Positions 34,747 to 44,404 of a stretch of 64,000 nt of DNA are shown piece after piece. Every line of letters begins with the position of its first letter. Position 1 is the first letter of the stretch. Both the position numbers and the translations under genes were made by a program. The notes below the pieces were generated by a model, which was given only the letters and a program-made list of their open reading frames with translations, was not told the DNA's origin and ran no database searches. Location: positions 604,305-668,304 of the forward strand of contig NZ_JH584235.1 of NCBI RefSeq assembly GCF_000241465.1. The letters are read 5' to 3'. The stretch comes from Sphingomonas echinoides ATCC 14820. Its GTDB lineage: Bacteria > Pseudomonadota > Alphaproteobacteria > Sphingomonadales > Sphingomonadaceae.

Positions 34747-36803
34747 AAGGCCTGCCCAATGGAAATGTAGAGCGCGATCTTGCCGTCGCCCTTGCGCGGG
34801 TTGAGCGGCGTCGCGACGTCAAAGCGCAGCGGCCCGAAATTGGTATAGAAGCGCCCGCCAATCCCGGCCCCGAAGCGCAAGTCCGTCGCCTTGGGCAAGA
34901 CGCTCTCATAGGCATTGCCGCCATCGAGGAAGGGCACGATCCCGAAATTGCCGAAGCGGTAGCGCGCCTCAAGCGCGAATTCGTTGATCGAGCGGCCGCC
35001 GACCGGATCACCATTGGGATCGAGCGGCCCGAGCCGCTGATAGCCATAGCCACGCACCGATCCGCCACCGCCGCCATAATAACGCCGCGACGGGGCGAGA
35101 TCGTCGCGATCGGTGCCAGCAATCGACCCGGCGCGCACCCGCCCAGCCAGCACGATACTGTCGCCGATCGGGTAATAGCCGCTCGCTTCGACCAGCGTTC
35201 GCGCATAGGGGCGCACCGCGCCGCGTACCGAAGTTTCGGGGCTGAGGCTGAGCTTCAGGCGATAGCCCTTGGTCGGATTAAGCAGGCTGTCCGATCGGTC
35301 GAATTCCACCTGCCCGGGTAATGCCGCGATAAAATAGGTCGCGCGCCGCCGCGCGCCACGCCCGAAATCATAGACGCTTTCGTTGGTGCCGGTCAGCTCG
35401 AACCCATAAGCGTAGGTGAACTTCTTCTGCCAGATCGGCGTGGAGTCATACGAAATCCGCCCCGAAAACGTGGTCGTGAAGGCGTCGAAGGCGTCGTAAT
35501 TGGAATGGTCGGCCCCAGCCGTGAAGGTCACCGTCCGGTCGCGCCGCCCGGCATTGGAGCGGCGGAAGGTGGCAGTGGCCCCTTGCTCCTGCGTGCCCGC
35601 TACCGCCGTCACGATCAGCGCGCCTTCGGGCGGGAACAGGTTGCGATGGGTGAACGATCCTTCCAGCCGGATGCCCTGTCCGGTGCTGTACCCGCCGCTG
35701 ACCGCCACCGACCGCGCCGGCCCGCGCTCTTGCTCGACCAACAGATTGACCTGCTCGGTGCCATCGGGACCGATATTGCCGGTGCGGACCGGCTCCACCG
35801 ACACGGTCGAGAACAACCCCGTCGCGACCAACGCCGCGCGCAGGTCGTCGACCTTGCGATTGTCATACAGATCGCCAGGCTTGAAGCGCGTCAGCACGCC
35901 GACATGCGCCGCGCCGAACGCCAGCCGCCCCTCGGTAGTGAAGGTGCCGAACGAGGATCGCGGGCCGACATCGACCGGCAAGGTATAATCGCCCGTTCCC
36001 GCAACGTCATCGAGCAGGATGTCGCGCTGCCCGACCTTGGCGAAGGGATAGCCGCGCTGCGGCAGCACCAGCGCAACATTAGCTTCCGCGCCCTGCACTC
36101 GCTCGGCCTCGATCGCTTCGCCGGTGCGCAGCGGGAGCAGGCTTTGGACCAGTCCAGCGGGAAGAGTCGGTGCCGCCTGCACCATAATCGTGCCGAGCTT
36201 ATACTGTTTACCCGGCGTGGCGGAGACGATCGCGCGGACGCGTGCGGTGTCGCCGGGGATCTGTTCGATCGTCGAGATGGCGGTGCCATCATAATAACCG
36301 AGCGACTTCATCAGGCGGATCGCCAGATCTTCATCCTCATGCCCGCGTGCCGAGACCACGGTTGCATTGGCCGCCTTGCCGTCGCCGCCCCTGAGCGCCG
36401 ACAGGCCGTTGAACTTGCCGGTCAACCCCAGCGTATCCAGCCCGCGTATGACAGTGTCGTAGCGAATGTCCGGGGACTTCGCGTCCTTGACGGTGACATC
36501 CACAAGCGGCGTCGAATCGAATGCCTGCAACGCCGGTAGCGGCTGCGTTAATTCGGGCGGCACCGCTTCCGCTGGAGCAGCCGGAGTGGGCATGGCGATG
36601 GGTGAAAGTGGTTCCAGCGGGGCGTTGATGTCGTTCGACAACGGCGGCAGCGCCTTGTTGAACGTGTCATCCGGGACGATCGGCGGTTCGGCGGTTTGCG
36701 GATCCCCCACCTTCGGCATCGGGACGGGAACAGCGGACGGCGCTTGCTGCACGCCGCCAGCGGCCACAGCGATCAGTCCCGTTGAAAATAGCAGCAAACC
36801 CAA
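34743..36803 (-). CDS. tamA: Outer-membrane assembly protein TamA (Omp85 superfamily)
   Basis: The 686-residue protein has an N-terminal signal-like helix (LLLFSTGLIAVAAGG), a proline-rich linker, periplasmic POTRA domains (about 100-340), and a C-terminal 16-stranded barrel. The Omp85 elements are seen as RRYYGGGGGSVRGYGYQRLGP and the final Phe (SIGQAF). It works with TamB. The start is a TTG at 36803, with GGGGAAG upstream; an ATG further up is in another frame. Confidence 0.92.
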   Translation of the reverse strand: MGLLLFSTGLIAVAAGGVQQAPSAVPVPMPKVGDPQTAEPPIVPDDTFNKALPPLSNDINAPLEPLSPIAMPTPAAPAEAVPPELTQPLPALQAFDSTPLVDVTVKDAKSPDIRYDTVIRGLDTLGLTGKFNGLSALRGGDGKAANATVVSARGHEDEDLAIRLMKSLGYYDGTAISTIEQIPGDTARVRAIVSATPGKQYKLGTIMVQAAPTLPAGLVQSLLPLRTGEAIEAERVQGAEANVALVLPQRGYPFAKVGQRDILLDDVAGTGDYTLPVDVGPRSSFGTFTTEGRLAFGAAHVGVLTRFKPGDLYDNRKVDDLRAALVATGLFSTVSVEPVRTGNIGPDGTEQVNLLVEQERGPARSVAVSGGYSTGQGIRLEGSFTHRNLFPPEGALIVTAVAGTQEQGATATFRRSNAGRRDRTVTFTAGADHSNYDAFDAFTTTFSGRISYDSTPIWQKKFTYAYGFELTGTNESVYDFGRGARRRATYFIAALPGQVEFDRSDSLLNPTKGYRLKLSLSPETSVRGAVRPYARTLVEASGYYPIGDSIVLAGRVRAGSIAGTDRDDLAPSRRYYGGGGGSVRGYGYQRLGPLDPNGDPVGGRSINEFALEARYRFGNFGIVPFLDGGNAYESVLPKATDLRFGAGIGGRFYTNFGPLRFDVATPLNPRKGDGKIALYISIGQAF

Positions 36804-36890
36804 AACCCGCGCTTCCCCGCTTCATGTCAGAGGGTCTCGCGATCCCAGCCCCCGCCTTACTGTCTAACGCGCAACGGCGAATAGGTTTCC

Positions 36891-38972
36891 CTAAACCGCC
36901 TTCGCCCGCAATCGATAGGCGTGCAGCAACGGCTCCGTATAGCCATTGGGCTGGGCAATCCCTTCAAACACCAACGCGCGCGCCGCCTGCCAGGCGAGGC
37001 TTTCGGGGTGCCCGCTCATCGGCCGGTACAGCGGATCACCGGCATTTTGCGCATCGACCTTCGCCGCCATGCGCGCAAAGGCTCCATCGACGTCTTCGGT
37101 TGTCGCGACACCGTGCAGCAGCCAGTTGGCGATATGTTGCGAGGAAATCCGCAATGTCGCGCGATCCTCCATCAGGCCGATATCGTGGATGTCGGGCACT
37201 TTCGAACACCCCACTCCCTGATCGATCCAGCGCACGACATAGCCGAGAATGCCCTGTGCATTATTGTCGAGTTCAGCGCGCACTTCCTCAGGCGTCCAGT
37301 TGCGGCCGACCGCGACCGGCACGGTCAGTAGCGGCCCCAGCCCTGGGACAGGCTCCTTGGCGATTTCGCGCTGCCGCGCGAACACATCGACCTTGTGATA
37401 GTGGATCGCGTGCAGCGTAGCCGCCGTCGGCGATGGCACCCAGGCGGTGTTCGCGCCCGCCATGGGATGGCCGATCTTCTGCGCCATCATGTCGGCCATC
37501 CGATCGGGTGCGGCCCACATGCCCTTGCCGATCTGCGCCTTGCCGCTCAGCCCCGCCGCCAGACCGATGCGGACATTGCGATCCTCATAGGCCTTGATCC
37601 AATCGCTCGACTTCATCTCGGCTTTGGGGATCATCGGGCCCGCACGCATCGCGGTGTGCATCTCGTCGCCGGTGCGATCGAGGAAACCGGTGTTGATGAA
37701 GACGATGCGGTCCTTCACCGCCGCGATGCAAGCGGCGAGGTTCGCCGAGGTACGGCGCTCCTCATCCATCACGCCAACCTTGATCGTGTGCCGGGTCAGA
37801 CCCAGCAGATCCTCGACCGCATCGAACACGGCGTTGGTGAAGCTGCACTCGGTCGGCCCGTGCATCTTGGGCTTGACGATATAGACCGATCCCGTGCGGC
37901 TGTTGCGGAAGGTACCCAGCCCGCGCAAATCGTACAGCGCGATCGTGCTGGTGACGATCGCGTCGAGGATCCCCTCGTGCGCATCGCTACCATCGGCGAG
38001 GCGGATCGCCGGGGTCGTCATCAAATGCCCGACATTGCGCACGAACAACAGGCTGCGCCCGGGCAGCGTCAGCCCATCGTCATAGACGCGGTCGGGGTTG
38101 AGCCGCCGCGTCACCGACTTGCCGCCCTTCTCGAACGTGTCGGACAGATCGCCCTTCATCAGCCCGAGCCAATTGGCATAGGCCGCAACCTTGTCGTCCG
38201 CATCCACCGCCGCGACCGAATCCTCCAGATCGCAAATTGTGGTCAGCGCGGATTCAAGAATGACATCGGCGATGCCAGCCCGATCCTCGCGCCCGATCGG
38301 ATGATCGCGGTCGACCACCACCTCGATATGCAGCCCGTGATTGACGAACAGCCACGACGCGCCCTTGCGCCCCACCAATTGCGCAGGATCGCGCAACACA
38401 GGCTCCGCACCGTGCAGATCCGCCCAAGAGCCCGCCGCCAGCGGCACCGCCTCATCGAGAAACGCCTTTGCCGCTGCGACCACTTGGCGACCGCGCACCG
38501 GATCATAGCCGCCCGGCACCGCCATGCCCGGCAACGCATCGGTGCCGTAAAAGGCATCGTACAGGCTGCCCCAGCGGGCATTGGCGGCGTTGAGCAGGAA
38601 GCGTGCGTTGAGGATCGGCACCACCAGTTGCGGCCCGGCCATCGTCGCCACCTCGGCATCGACATTTTCGGTGCCGATGGTGAATGGGGCAGGCTCGGGC
38701 ACAAGATAGCCGATCTCGCGCAGAAACGTCTCGTCCACCGCTCCGCCTGCCTGATAGCGCGCGTCGATCTGCGCCTGCAGCGCATCGCGCACGCCCAGCA
38801 ACGCACGGTTTTGCGGCGCGAACGCGTCGTAGATCGCGGCAACGCCCTGCCACCAGCCGCCCGGCTCGATGCCGAGCCCCGGCAACACCCGCTCCTCGAT
38901 GAAACCAGCCAGCGGCGCTGCAACCGAGAGTCCAGCGCGGTCGAGCATGGCGGGGACAGGCGTAGCGGTCAT
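36891..38972 (-). CDS. glcB: Malate synthase G
   Basis: The 693-residue enzyme condenses glyoxylate and acetyl-CoA to malate in glyoxylate and glycolate use. The length and motifs fit the G isoform: [28 protein letters not shown] with the metal-binding acids, [15 protein letters not shown], and the C-terminal catalytic region with [15 protein letters not shown] 38972 has AGGAGG seven bases upstream. It appears monocistronic, with no aceA/icl gene nearby. Confidence 0.96.
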   Translation of the reverse strand: MTATPVPAMLDRAGLSVAAPLAGFIEERVLPGLGIEPGGWWQGVAAIYDAFAPQNRALLGVRDALQAQIDARYQAGGAVDETFLREIGYLVPEPAPFTIGTENVDAEVATMAGPQLVVPILNARFLLNAANARWGSLYDAFYGTDALPGMAVPGGYDPVRGRQVVAAAKAFLDEAVPLAAGSWADLHGAEPVLRDPAQLVGRKGASWLFVNHGLHIEVVVDRDHPIGREDRAGIADVILESALTTICDLEDSVAAVDADDKVAAYANWLGLMKGDLSDTFEKGGKSVTRRLNPDRVYDDGLTLPGRSLLFVRNVGHLMTTPAIRLADGSDAHEGILDAIVTSTIALYDLRGLGTFRNSRTGSVYIVKPKMHGPTECSFTNAVFDAVEDLLGLTRHTIKVGVMDEERRTSANLAACIAAVKDRIVFINTGFLDRTGDEMHTAMRAGPMIPKAEMKSSDWIKAYEDRNVRIGLAAGLSGKAQIGKGMWAAPDRMADMMAQKIGHPMAGANTAWVPSPTAATLHAIHYHKVDVFARQREIAKEPVPGLGPLLTVPVAVGRNWTPEEVRAELDNNAQGILGYVVRWIDQGVGCSKVPDIHDIGLMEDRATLRISSQHIANWLLHGVATTEDVDGAFARMAAKVDAQNAGDPLYRPMSGHPESLAWQAARALVFEGIAQPNGYTEPLLHAYRLRAKAV

Positions 38973-39059
38973 GGGAACATCCTCCTGAAAAGCGTCTCGG
39001 CCTGGGGAGGGCTATGCTGCGCTTAGGCCACCAGCCCCCCGCCCTTCAACCCCCATCGT

Positions 39060-39512
39060 TCACCCGCGATCCGCATCGAAGGGTGCCGCCGACGCCTCGA
39101 TCCGGTCGAGCATCTCGCGAAAGCTGGCAATTTCCTCCGCCGTGAAACCCTCGAAAACCTGCGCTTCCAGTTCGAGCGCCTTGGGCGCGACATCCTCGTA
39201 CAGCGCCCGCCCGGTGCTGGTCAGCATCAGCAGATGCGAGCGCTGGTCGCCCGGATTGGGCCGCCGCGCGACCAGCCCGCGCTCGACCAGCGCGGTCGCG
39301 GCGCGGCTCACCGTCACCTTGTCCATGCGCGTCGCCACGCCCAGCGCCTGCTGCGTGATCCCGTCATGCTCGGCGATGATCGCGATCAGCCGCCACTCGG
39401 GAATCTTCAGTCCGAACAGTGCCTGGTAAGTGCTGGCGATCGCCGCCGACACACGGTTCGACGCGATCGACAAGCGATAGGGCAGGAAGTGATCGAGCTT
39501 CAGGCCGGTCAT
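39060..39512 (-). CDS. MarR-family transcriptional regulator
   Basis: The 150-residue protein has a winged helix (EWRLIAIIAEHDGITQQALGVATRMDKVTVSRAATALVERGLVARRPNPGDQRSHLL) between helical dimerisation ends. It is the second gene of a pair with a DUF1275 membrane protein (4-base overlap) and is divergent from hppD. MarR proteins (HpaR/HmgR types) often control aromatic catabolism, so regulation of hppD/hmgA is plausible but not shown. Confidence 0.9.
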   Translation of the reverse strand: MTGLKLDHFLPYRLSIASNRVSAAIASTYQALFGLKIPEWRLIAIIAEHDGITQQALGVATRMDKVTVSRAATALVERGLVARRPNPGDQRSHLLMLTSTGRALYEDVAPKALELEAQVFEGFTAEEIASFREMLDRIEASAAPFDADRG

Positions 39513-40177
39513 GCCGGGTCCTTGGCGGTCGCCACACCGAACAGCACTTCACCGCGAAAAATCGTAAACACCGCCAGCGCGACCAGAACCGCCGATGCGA
39601 TCCACAATCCGCCAAAGCCGAGCAGCGGGAAGGTCGCCGCGCCCGTGATGGCACCCCCGACCAATCCGATCCACAGATAGAAATGCGGAAGCCATGCCCA
39701 GCGGGGACCGCCCTGTAACGCCAGTGCCAGCCTTTGCCCCAATTTGACCAGCGTCCCGGTCATATACGTCAAACCGAGCCGCACCTCGCCATCCTCCTCG
39801 AACACGGTGTTTTCCGCGCCCATCGCCAGCGCCATCAGGCTCGCCGCCGCCCACACTGCGCCGGATTCCCCCGCCGTTCCCGCCAGCGCGAGCAGCACCG
39901 CCATCCACGCCAGGATCAGCGGGTGACGATACCGCCCCGCTATCCGCCCGATCATCGATCCGATCACCACGCCGCCGACAAAGGTCGCGATCAATTGCAG
40001 CGCCAGCAACGCCGCCGCGTGATGCTGCGCAACCCCGACCGCGAGCCGGGTCGAGTTGCCGCTCATAAACGACACGAAAAAACCGCCGGTCGCAATGAAG
40101 CCGATCGCATCGACAAAGCCCGCCAGGGCGGACAGGCAGACGGCAAAGCTGCGTTGGCGGGCATCGTAACGGATCAC
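39509..40177 (-). CDS. YoaK/DUF1275-family membrane protein
   Basis: The 222-residue integral membrane protein has about six helices and the family's N-terminal motif GFVDAIGFIATGGFFVSFMSGNSTRLAVG. Its biochemical role is unknown; transport is often presumed. It is coupled to the downstream MarR gene by a 4-base overlap and faces hppD across 105 bases. Confidence 0.88.
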   Translation of the reverse strand: MIRYDARQRSFAVCLSALAGFVDAIGFIATGGFFVSFMSGNSTRLAVGVAQHHAAALLALQLIATFVGGVVIGSMIGRIAGRYRHPLILAWMAVLLALAGTAGESGAVWAAASLMALAMGAENTVFEEDGEVRLGLTYMTGTLVKLGQRLALALQGGPRWAWLPHFYLWIGLVGGAITGAATFPLLGFGGLWIASAVLVALAVFTIFRGEVLFGVATAKDPA

Positions 40178-40219
40178 CGGCTTTGTGTATCGGTCCGGCG
40201 CGGCCCCGTCATCCCCCGC

Positions 40220-40248
40220 TGGACCTCGCTTCCGATCATCGGTATAGT
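40220..40248 (+). promoter_or_regulatory. Candidate hppD promoter
   Basis: TGGACC (40220-40225) and TATAGT (40243-40248) are 17 bases apart and match the sigma-70 consensus at four and five of six positions. The predicted start falls about 27 bases before the hppD ATG. AGTTTCATTTGTTACC overlaps the -10 region and could be an operator for the neighbouring MarR protein. Confidence 0.4.
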
Positions 40249-40282
40249 TTCATTTGTTACCAGTTTCCCCGGAGCAAAGCCG

Positions 40283-41362
40283 ATGACGATCACTGCGACC
40301 AAGCCCGAAAACCCGATGGGCCTTAACGGCTTCGAATTCGTCGAATTCACCTCGCCCGATCCGGAGGCGCTCGCCGATCTGTTCGTGAAGATGGGCTTCA
40401 CCCACACCGGCACGCACAAATCGAAGAATGTCCGCCGCTATGCGCAGGGCGACATCAACTTCCTGCTCAACATGGACGAGGCCGGCCAGGTCGCGGGCTT
40501 TCGCAACGCGCACGGCCCCTCGGCCAATGCGATGGCGTTCCGCGTCGCCAATGCCGAGGCTGCGTTGAAGCTCGCGCTGGAGCGCGGTGCGACGGCCGTG
40601 TCGGGCGCGCATGGTCCGGGCGAACTCGACATTCCGGCGATTGAGGGGATTGGCGGGGCCAACCTCTATCTGGTCGACAAGCATGGCGACGAGACGATCT
40701 ACGACACCGATTTCGTGCCGACCGGCGCGACCGCTGAAGACCATAGCGTCGGCCTGCACACGCTCGACCATCTGACGCACAATCTCCAGCGCGGACGGAT
40801 GGACTATTGGGCGGATTATTACGAGCGCATCTTCAATTTCCGCCAGATCCGCTATTTCGACATTGAGGGGCAGTCGACCGGCTTGTTCTCCAAGGCGATG
40901 ACCGCGCCCGACGACAAGATCCGCATCCCGCTCAACGAAAGCCAGGACGAGCATTCGCAGATCGAGGAGTTCATCAAGGATTATAAGGGCGAAGGCATCC
41001 AGCACCTTGCGCTGTCGACCGACGACATCTTCGCCACGGTCGACGCGCTGCGCGCCAACGGCATTCGCTTCCAGACGACGCCACAAACCTATTTCGACTT
41101 GATCGACAAGCGCTTGCCCGGCCACGGCCATGACGTCGCCGAAATGCGCAAGCGCGACATTCTGATCGACGGCGCGCCTGAGACAGGCGGAGGCCTGCTG
41201 CTGCAGATCTTCACCGAGAATATGGTCGGGCCGATTTTCTTCGAGATCATCCAGCGCAAGGGCAATGATGGCTTTGGCGAGGGTAATTTCAAGGCGCTGT
41301 TCGAGAGCATCGAACTCGACCAGATCCGCCGCGGCGTGGTGCCGGGCAAGGTCGAAGCGTAA
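40283..41362 (+). CDS. hppD: 4-hydroxyphenylpyruvate dioxygenase
   Basis: The 359-residue non-heme Fe(II) enzyme converts 4-hydroxyphenylpyruvate to homogentisate in tyrosine breakdown. It has two vicinal-oxygen-chelate domains. The iron ligands are visible as His in HTLDHLTHN, His in GIQHLALSTDDI and Glu in GPIFFEIIQRKG, and GFGEGNFKALFESIE follows at the C-terminus. ATG 40283 has GGAG nine bases upstream; a longer upstream frame runs into the opposite-strand gene. hmgA, the next enzyme, lies downstream. Confidence 0.97.
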   Translation: MTITATKPENPMGLNGFEFVEFTSPDPEALADLFVKMGFTHTGTHKSKNVRRYAQGDINFLLNMDEAGQVAGFRNAHGPSANAMAFRVANAEAALKLALERGATAVSGAHGPGELDIPAIEGIGGANLYLVDKHGDETIYDTDFVPTGATAEDHSVGLHTLDHLTHNLQRGRMDYWADYYERIFNFRQIRYFDIEGQSTGLFSKAMTAPDDKIRIPLNESQDEHSQIEEFIKDYKGEGIQHLALSTDDIFATVDALRANGIRFQTTPQTYFDLIDKRLPGHGHDVAEMRKRDILIDGAPETGGGLLLQIFTENMVGPIFFEIIQRKGNDGFGEGNFKALFESIELDQIRRGVVPGKVEA

Positions 41363-41364
41363 AA

Positions 41365-41560
41365 TCTTCTCCCTCGCCCCTGGACAGGGGAGAGGGATAC
41401 CGCAGCTTGGCCCCGCTTCTTCAGCGGGGCCTAGCGGAGGTTGGGAGAGGGGTCGATCGCGCGAGGCCGCACACTTTGCCGCCCCTCTCCCCAGCTTCGC
41501 TAGGCAGCAAGCTGCCAAGCTGCGCTACCCTCTCCCCGCCGGGGCGAGGGAGAAAGGGAG
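41365..41560. repeat. GC-rich palindromic repeat cluster between hppD and hmgA
   Basis: Several hairpins lie close together. GGCCCCGCT-TCTTC-AGCGGGGCC (41409-41431) has a perfect 9-base stem. GGCAGC-AA-GCTGCC lies near 41505, with CCCCT/AGGGG near 41380 and CCCC/GGGG pairs just before hmgA. CCCCTCTCCC-type tracts recur at 60048-60160, so this looks like a dispersed intergenic repeat. The hairpins may attenuate transcription between the two genes. AAGGGAG at its end serves hmgA. Confidence 0.55.
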
Positions 41561-42844
41561 ATGATGACCCACTACATGACCGGCTTCGGCAACCATTTCG
41601 CCACCGAGGCGGTGCCCGGTGCCCTCCCCATCGGGCGCAATTCGCCGCAGCGCCCGGCGTTCGGGCTCTATGCCGAGCAACTGAGCGGCACCGCCTTCAC
41701 CGCGCCGCGCCACGAAAATCGCCGGTCGTGGTTCTATCGCCTGTGGCCTTCCGCCGCGCATCCCGCTTTCACCCGCTATAACGGTGCCCCGCTGTTCGCG
41801 ACGGCTCCTTCGGACGCCCCGCTCGCACCCAATCGCTTGCGCTGGGGGCCGCTCGACAGCGTGGATGCCGACTGGCTCGATTCGCTCACCACGATGATGG
41901 TGGCGGGCGATGGCCCGCGCGCGCAGACCGGCGTCGGCATGCACCTCTATCGCTGCGCCAAGGACATGGTGGACCGCGCCTTCGTGTCGGCCGATGGCGA
42001 ATTGCTGATCCTGCCCGAGCAAGGCGCGCTGACGCTGCTCACCGAACTCGGCCGGATCGACGTCAAGCCGGGCGAGATCGCGCTGATCCCGCGCGGCGTG
42101 CGCTTCCGCGTCACCCTGCCCGATGGCCCGGCGCGCGGCTATGTCGCCGAGAATTTCGGGGCCCCGTTCCGCTTGCCCGATCTAGGGCCAATCGGGGCCA
42201 ACGGCCTTGCCAATCCGCGTGATTTCGAGACGCCGGTCGCCTGGTATGAGGATGTCGAGGGCGACTATCAGCTCGTCCAGAAATTCCTCGGCACGCTCTG
42301 GCAGACCGATCTCGGGCGCTCCCCGCTCGACGTCGTTGCCTGGCACGGCAATTACGCGCCGTGGAAATATGATCTGGCGACCTTCAACACGATCGGCAGC
42401 ATCAGCTTCGATCACCCCGATCCCTCGATCTTCACCGTGCTGACCTCGCCCAGCGACATGCCCGGCACCGCGAACGTCGATTTCGTGATCTTCCCGCCGC
42501 GCTGGCTGGTGGCGGAAGACACGTTCCGTCCGCCCTGGTTCCACCGCAACACGATGAGCGAGTGCATGGGGCTGTTGCAGGGCGCGTATGATGCCAAGGT
42601 TGGCGGCTTCGTTCCGGGCGCGCTGTCGCTGCACAATCAGATGAGCGGGCACGGGCCGGATGTCGCCAGCTGGCAGGGCGCAAGCGCAGTTGATCTCGCC
42701 CCGCACAAGCTGAACGACACAATGGCCTTCATGATCGAAAGTCGCTGGGTGTTCCGGCCGACCGATTTTGCGCTGGAGACGGGGGCACTGGACGCCGATT
42801 ACGATGCGGCGTGGGGCGGCTTTCCCAAAGCGATCCTTCCCTGA
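41561..42844 (+). CDS. hmgA: Homogentisate 1,2-dioxygenase
   Basis: The 427-residue Fe(II) enzyme opens the homogentisate ring to maleylacetoacetate. It begins with the typical [13 protein letters not shown]. The iron site is visible as [11 protein letters not shown] (His and Glu) and [12 protein letters not shown] (His). The first ATG almost abuts its Shine-Dalgarno; the second ATG at 41564 is better spaced. Maleylacetoacetate isomerase and fumarylacetoacetase are not in the window. Confidence 0.97.
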   Translation: MMTHYMTGFGNHFATEAVPGALPIGRNSPQRPAFGLYAEQLSGTAFTAPRHENRRSWFYRLWPSAAHPAFTRYNGAPLFATAPSDAPLAPNRLRWGPLDSVDADWLDSLTTMMVAGDGPRAQTGVGMHLYRCAKDMVDRAFVSADGELLILPEQGALTLLTELGRIDVKPGEIALIPRGVRFRVTLPDGPARGYVAENFGAPFRLPDLGPIGANGLANPRDFETPVAWYEDVEGDYQLVQKFLGTLWQTDLGRSPLDVVAWHGNYAPWKYDLATFNTIGSISFDHPDPSIFTVLTSPSDMPGTANVDFVIFPPRWLVAEDTFRPPWFHRNTMSECMGLLQGAYDAKVGGFVPGALSLHNQMSGHGPDVASWQGASAVDLAPHKLNDTMAFMIESRWVFRPTDFALETGALDADYDAAWGGFPKAILP

Positions 42845-42908
42845 TGGCTTGATCCCGATCAGTAGGATTTTCGGGAACTTAGCGGGAGGTTTGCTCGTCT
42901 TGACGGGC

Positions 42909-43616
42909 ATGCCAACGCCCATCACCCCCTTATTCCCCTGGCAGCACCGCGCGCAGGGAGATTTTCAGGCCCTGCTCGACGCGCATGTCGCGGCGGCGGA
43001 CTTTCCCTGTGTCGGTGCCAAGGCGGCGCTCGCTAAGGGCACACTCTCCGTGCTAGCCTGCGACCGGATCGACAGTGCTTGGGACGATCTGCGCATCCAT
43101 GACGGGTTGCTCCATTTCGCCAAGGCGTATCGCGAGGAGCCTGGGCTGTTCCGCAGCTTTGCGGTGATTTTCGACGGGCCCGACGCCTTGTCCGAGGAAG
43201 CGTTCGAAGCGGCGCTGTGGGAGCGCGCGCAATCCTTGTCCGACAAGGATGTATGGCGCGGCCAGGGCTATGACACTGCGGTCAGCGCCGACCCGGAAAG
43301 CGCGCATTTTTCGCTGAGCTTTGGTGGCGAGGCTTTCTTTATCGTCGGGCTGCACCCGCGCGCCAGCCGCCCGGCGCGCCGCTTTGCGCGACCGACCATG
43401 GTGTTCAACCTGCACGATCAGTTCGAGACACTGCGCGCGCAAGGCCGCTATGAAGGCATGCGCGAGAAGATTCTGGTGCGCGACGAAGCCCTGGCCGGAT
43501 CGCGCAACCCGATGCTCGCGCGGCACGGCAATAGCAGCGAAGCGCGGCAATATAGCGGGCGCGCCGTCGAAGACGGCTGGAAATGCCCGTTTCAGTATTC
43601 GGGATCGCCCGAATGA
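42909..43616 (+). CDS. YqcI/YcgG family protein, GntA-like (putative heme-dependent N-hydroxylase)
   Basis: The 235-residue protein has the YqcI/YcgG family N-terminus (DFPCVGAKAALAKGTL) and conserved body (FAVIFDGP, WERAQSLSDKD, HPRASRPARRFARPTMVFNLHDQFE). One characterised relative, GntA of guanitoxin biosynthesis, hydroxylates a guanidino nitrogen; whether this one does is inference. I start it at ATG 42909. It overlaps a DUF1989 gene by four bases, so the two act together. Confidence 0.75.
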   Translation: MPTPITPLFPWQHRAQGDFQALLDAHVAAADFPCVGAKAALAKGTLSVLACDRIDSAWDDLRIHDGLLHFAKAYREEPGLFRSFAVIFDGPDALSEEAFEAALWERAQSLSDKDVWRGQGYDTAVSADPESAHFSLSFGGEAFFIVGLHPRASRPARRFARPTMVFNLHDQFETLRAQGRYEGMREKILVRDEALAGSRNPMLARHGNSSEARQYSGRAVEDGWKCPFQYSGSPE

Positions 43617-44200
43617 GCGCGACGATCGAAATTCCCGAGCGCAGCGGAACGGCCTTCCGCATCGCCGAAGGCCAAACGCTGACGGTGATCGACCCGCGTG
43701 GGTGCCAAGTCGCCGATTTGCTGGCGTTCAACGCAGCCGATGTTGACGAGGTAATCTCCTCGGGCCGGACGCTCGATTATGCCGAGACGATCTACCTCAC
43801 CACCGGGCACACGCTCTATTCCAATCGGTCGAACCCGCTGCTCGAGATCATCTCGGACACGGTCGGGCGGCACGATTTCCTGCTGACCCCCTGCTCGCAC
43901 GACACCTTCCGTCATTTCTATCCTGATCTGCCGACGCATCGCGGGTGCTTCGGCAATTTGGCGGAGGCGCTGGCACCGTATGGCGTGACCGAGGATCGGA
44001 TCCCGGTCGCGTTCAATTGCTTCATGAATGTGCCGGTGGACGGCACGACGGGGAAGCTCGAAGTGCTGCCGCCGATCAGCCAGGCGGGTGACCACATCGT
44101 GTTTCGCGCGGCGATGGATCTGGTGATCGGCCTCACCGCCTGCTCGGCCCCGGCAAGCAATGGCGGAAGTTTCAAGCCGATCCATTATCGGGTGGATTGA
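43613..44200 (+). CDS. DUF1989 / urea carboxylase-associated family protein
   Basis: The 195-residue protein has the DUF1989 hallmarks: IDPRGCQVADLLAFN, TLDYAETIYLTTGHTLYSNRSNPLL and DFLLTPCSHDTFRHFY. Proteins of this family accompany urea carboxylase and guanidine-degradation genes; the biochemical role is not firmly known. The start overlaps the preceding stop as ATGA (43613-43616). The pairing with a GntA-like protein suggests shared guanidino or amine chemistry. Confidence 0.8.
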   Translation: MSATIEIPERSGTAFRIAEGQTLTVIDPRGCQVADLLAFNAADVDEVISSGRTLDYAETIYLTTGHTLYSNRSNPLLEIISDTVGRHDFLLTPCSHDTFRHFYPDLPTHRGCFGNLAEALAPYGVTEDRIPVAFNCFMNVPVDGTTGKLEVLPPISQAGDHIVFRAAMDLVIGLTACSAPASNGGSFKPIHYRVD

Positions 44201-44273
44201 GGGGGGCGAGAATAGTGACTGGCGTGGCCGGGGCCTGCTACCCCCGGGTCCGAGTTAGTGGCCGTCCCCCCAA

Positions 44274-44343
44274 CCGTTCGTTTCGAACGAAGTCTACAAA
44301 CCCGTCACAGCGCTGGTTTCTCGACTTCGCTCGAGACGAACGG
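44274..44343. repeat. REP-like inverted repeat, copy 1
   Basis: CCGTTCGTTTCGAACGAAGT at 44274 pairs with ACTTCGCTCGAGACGAACGG ending at 44343. The arms continue inward with AAACC/GGTTT, giving about 29-base imperfect arms around a 12-base centre. The same unit recurs at 50543-50618. It sits between two convergent genes and may act as a bidirectional terminator or mRNA-stabilising hairpin. Confidence 0.7.
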
Positions 44344-44404
44344 ATGGAGAGTGCCCCCTCCCAGTCCCACCCCAGCCGACGCCCAAGCGTCGGTGGCGAG
44401 CCGC

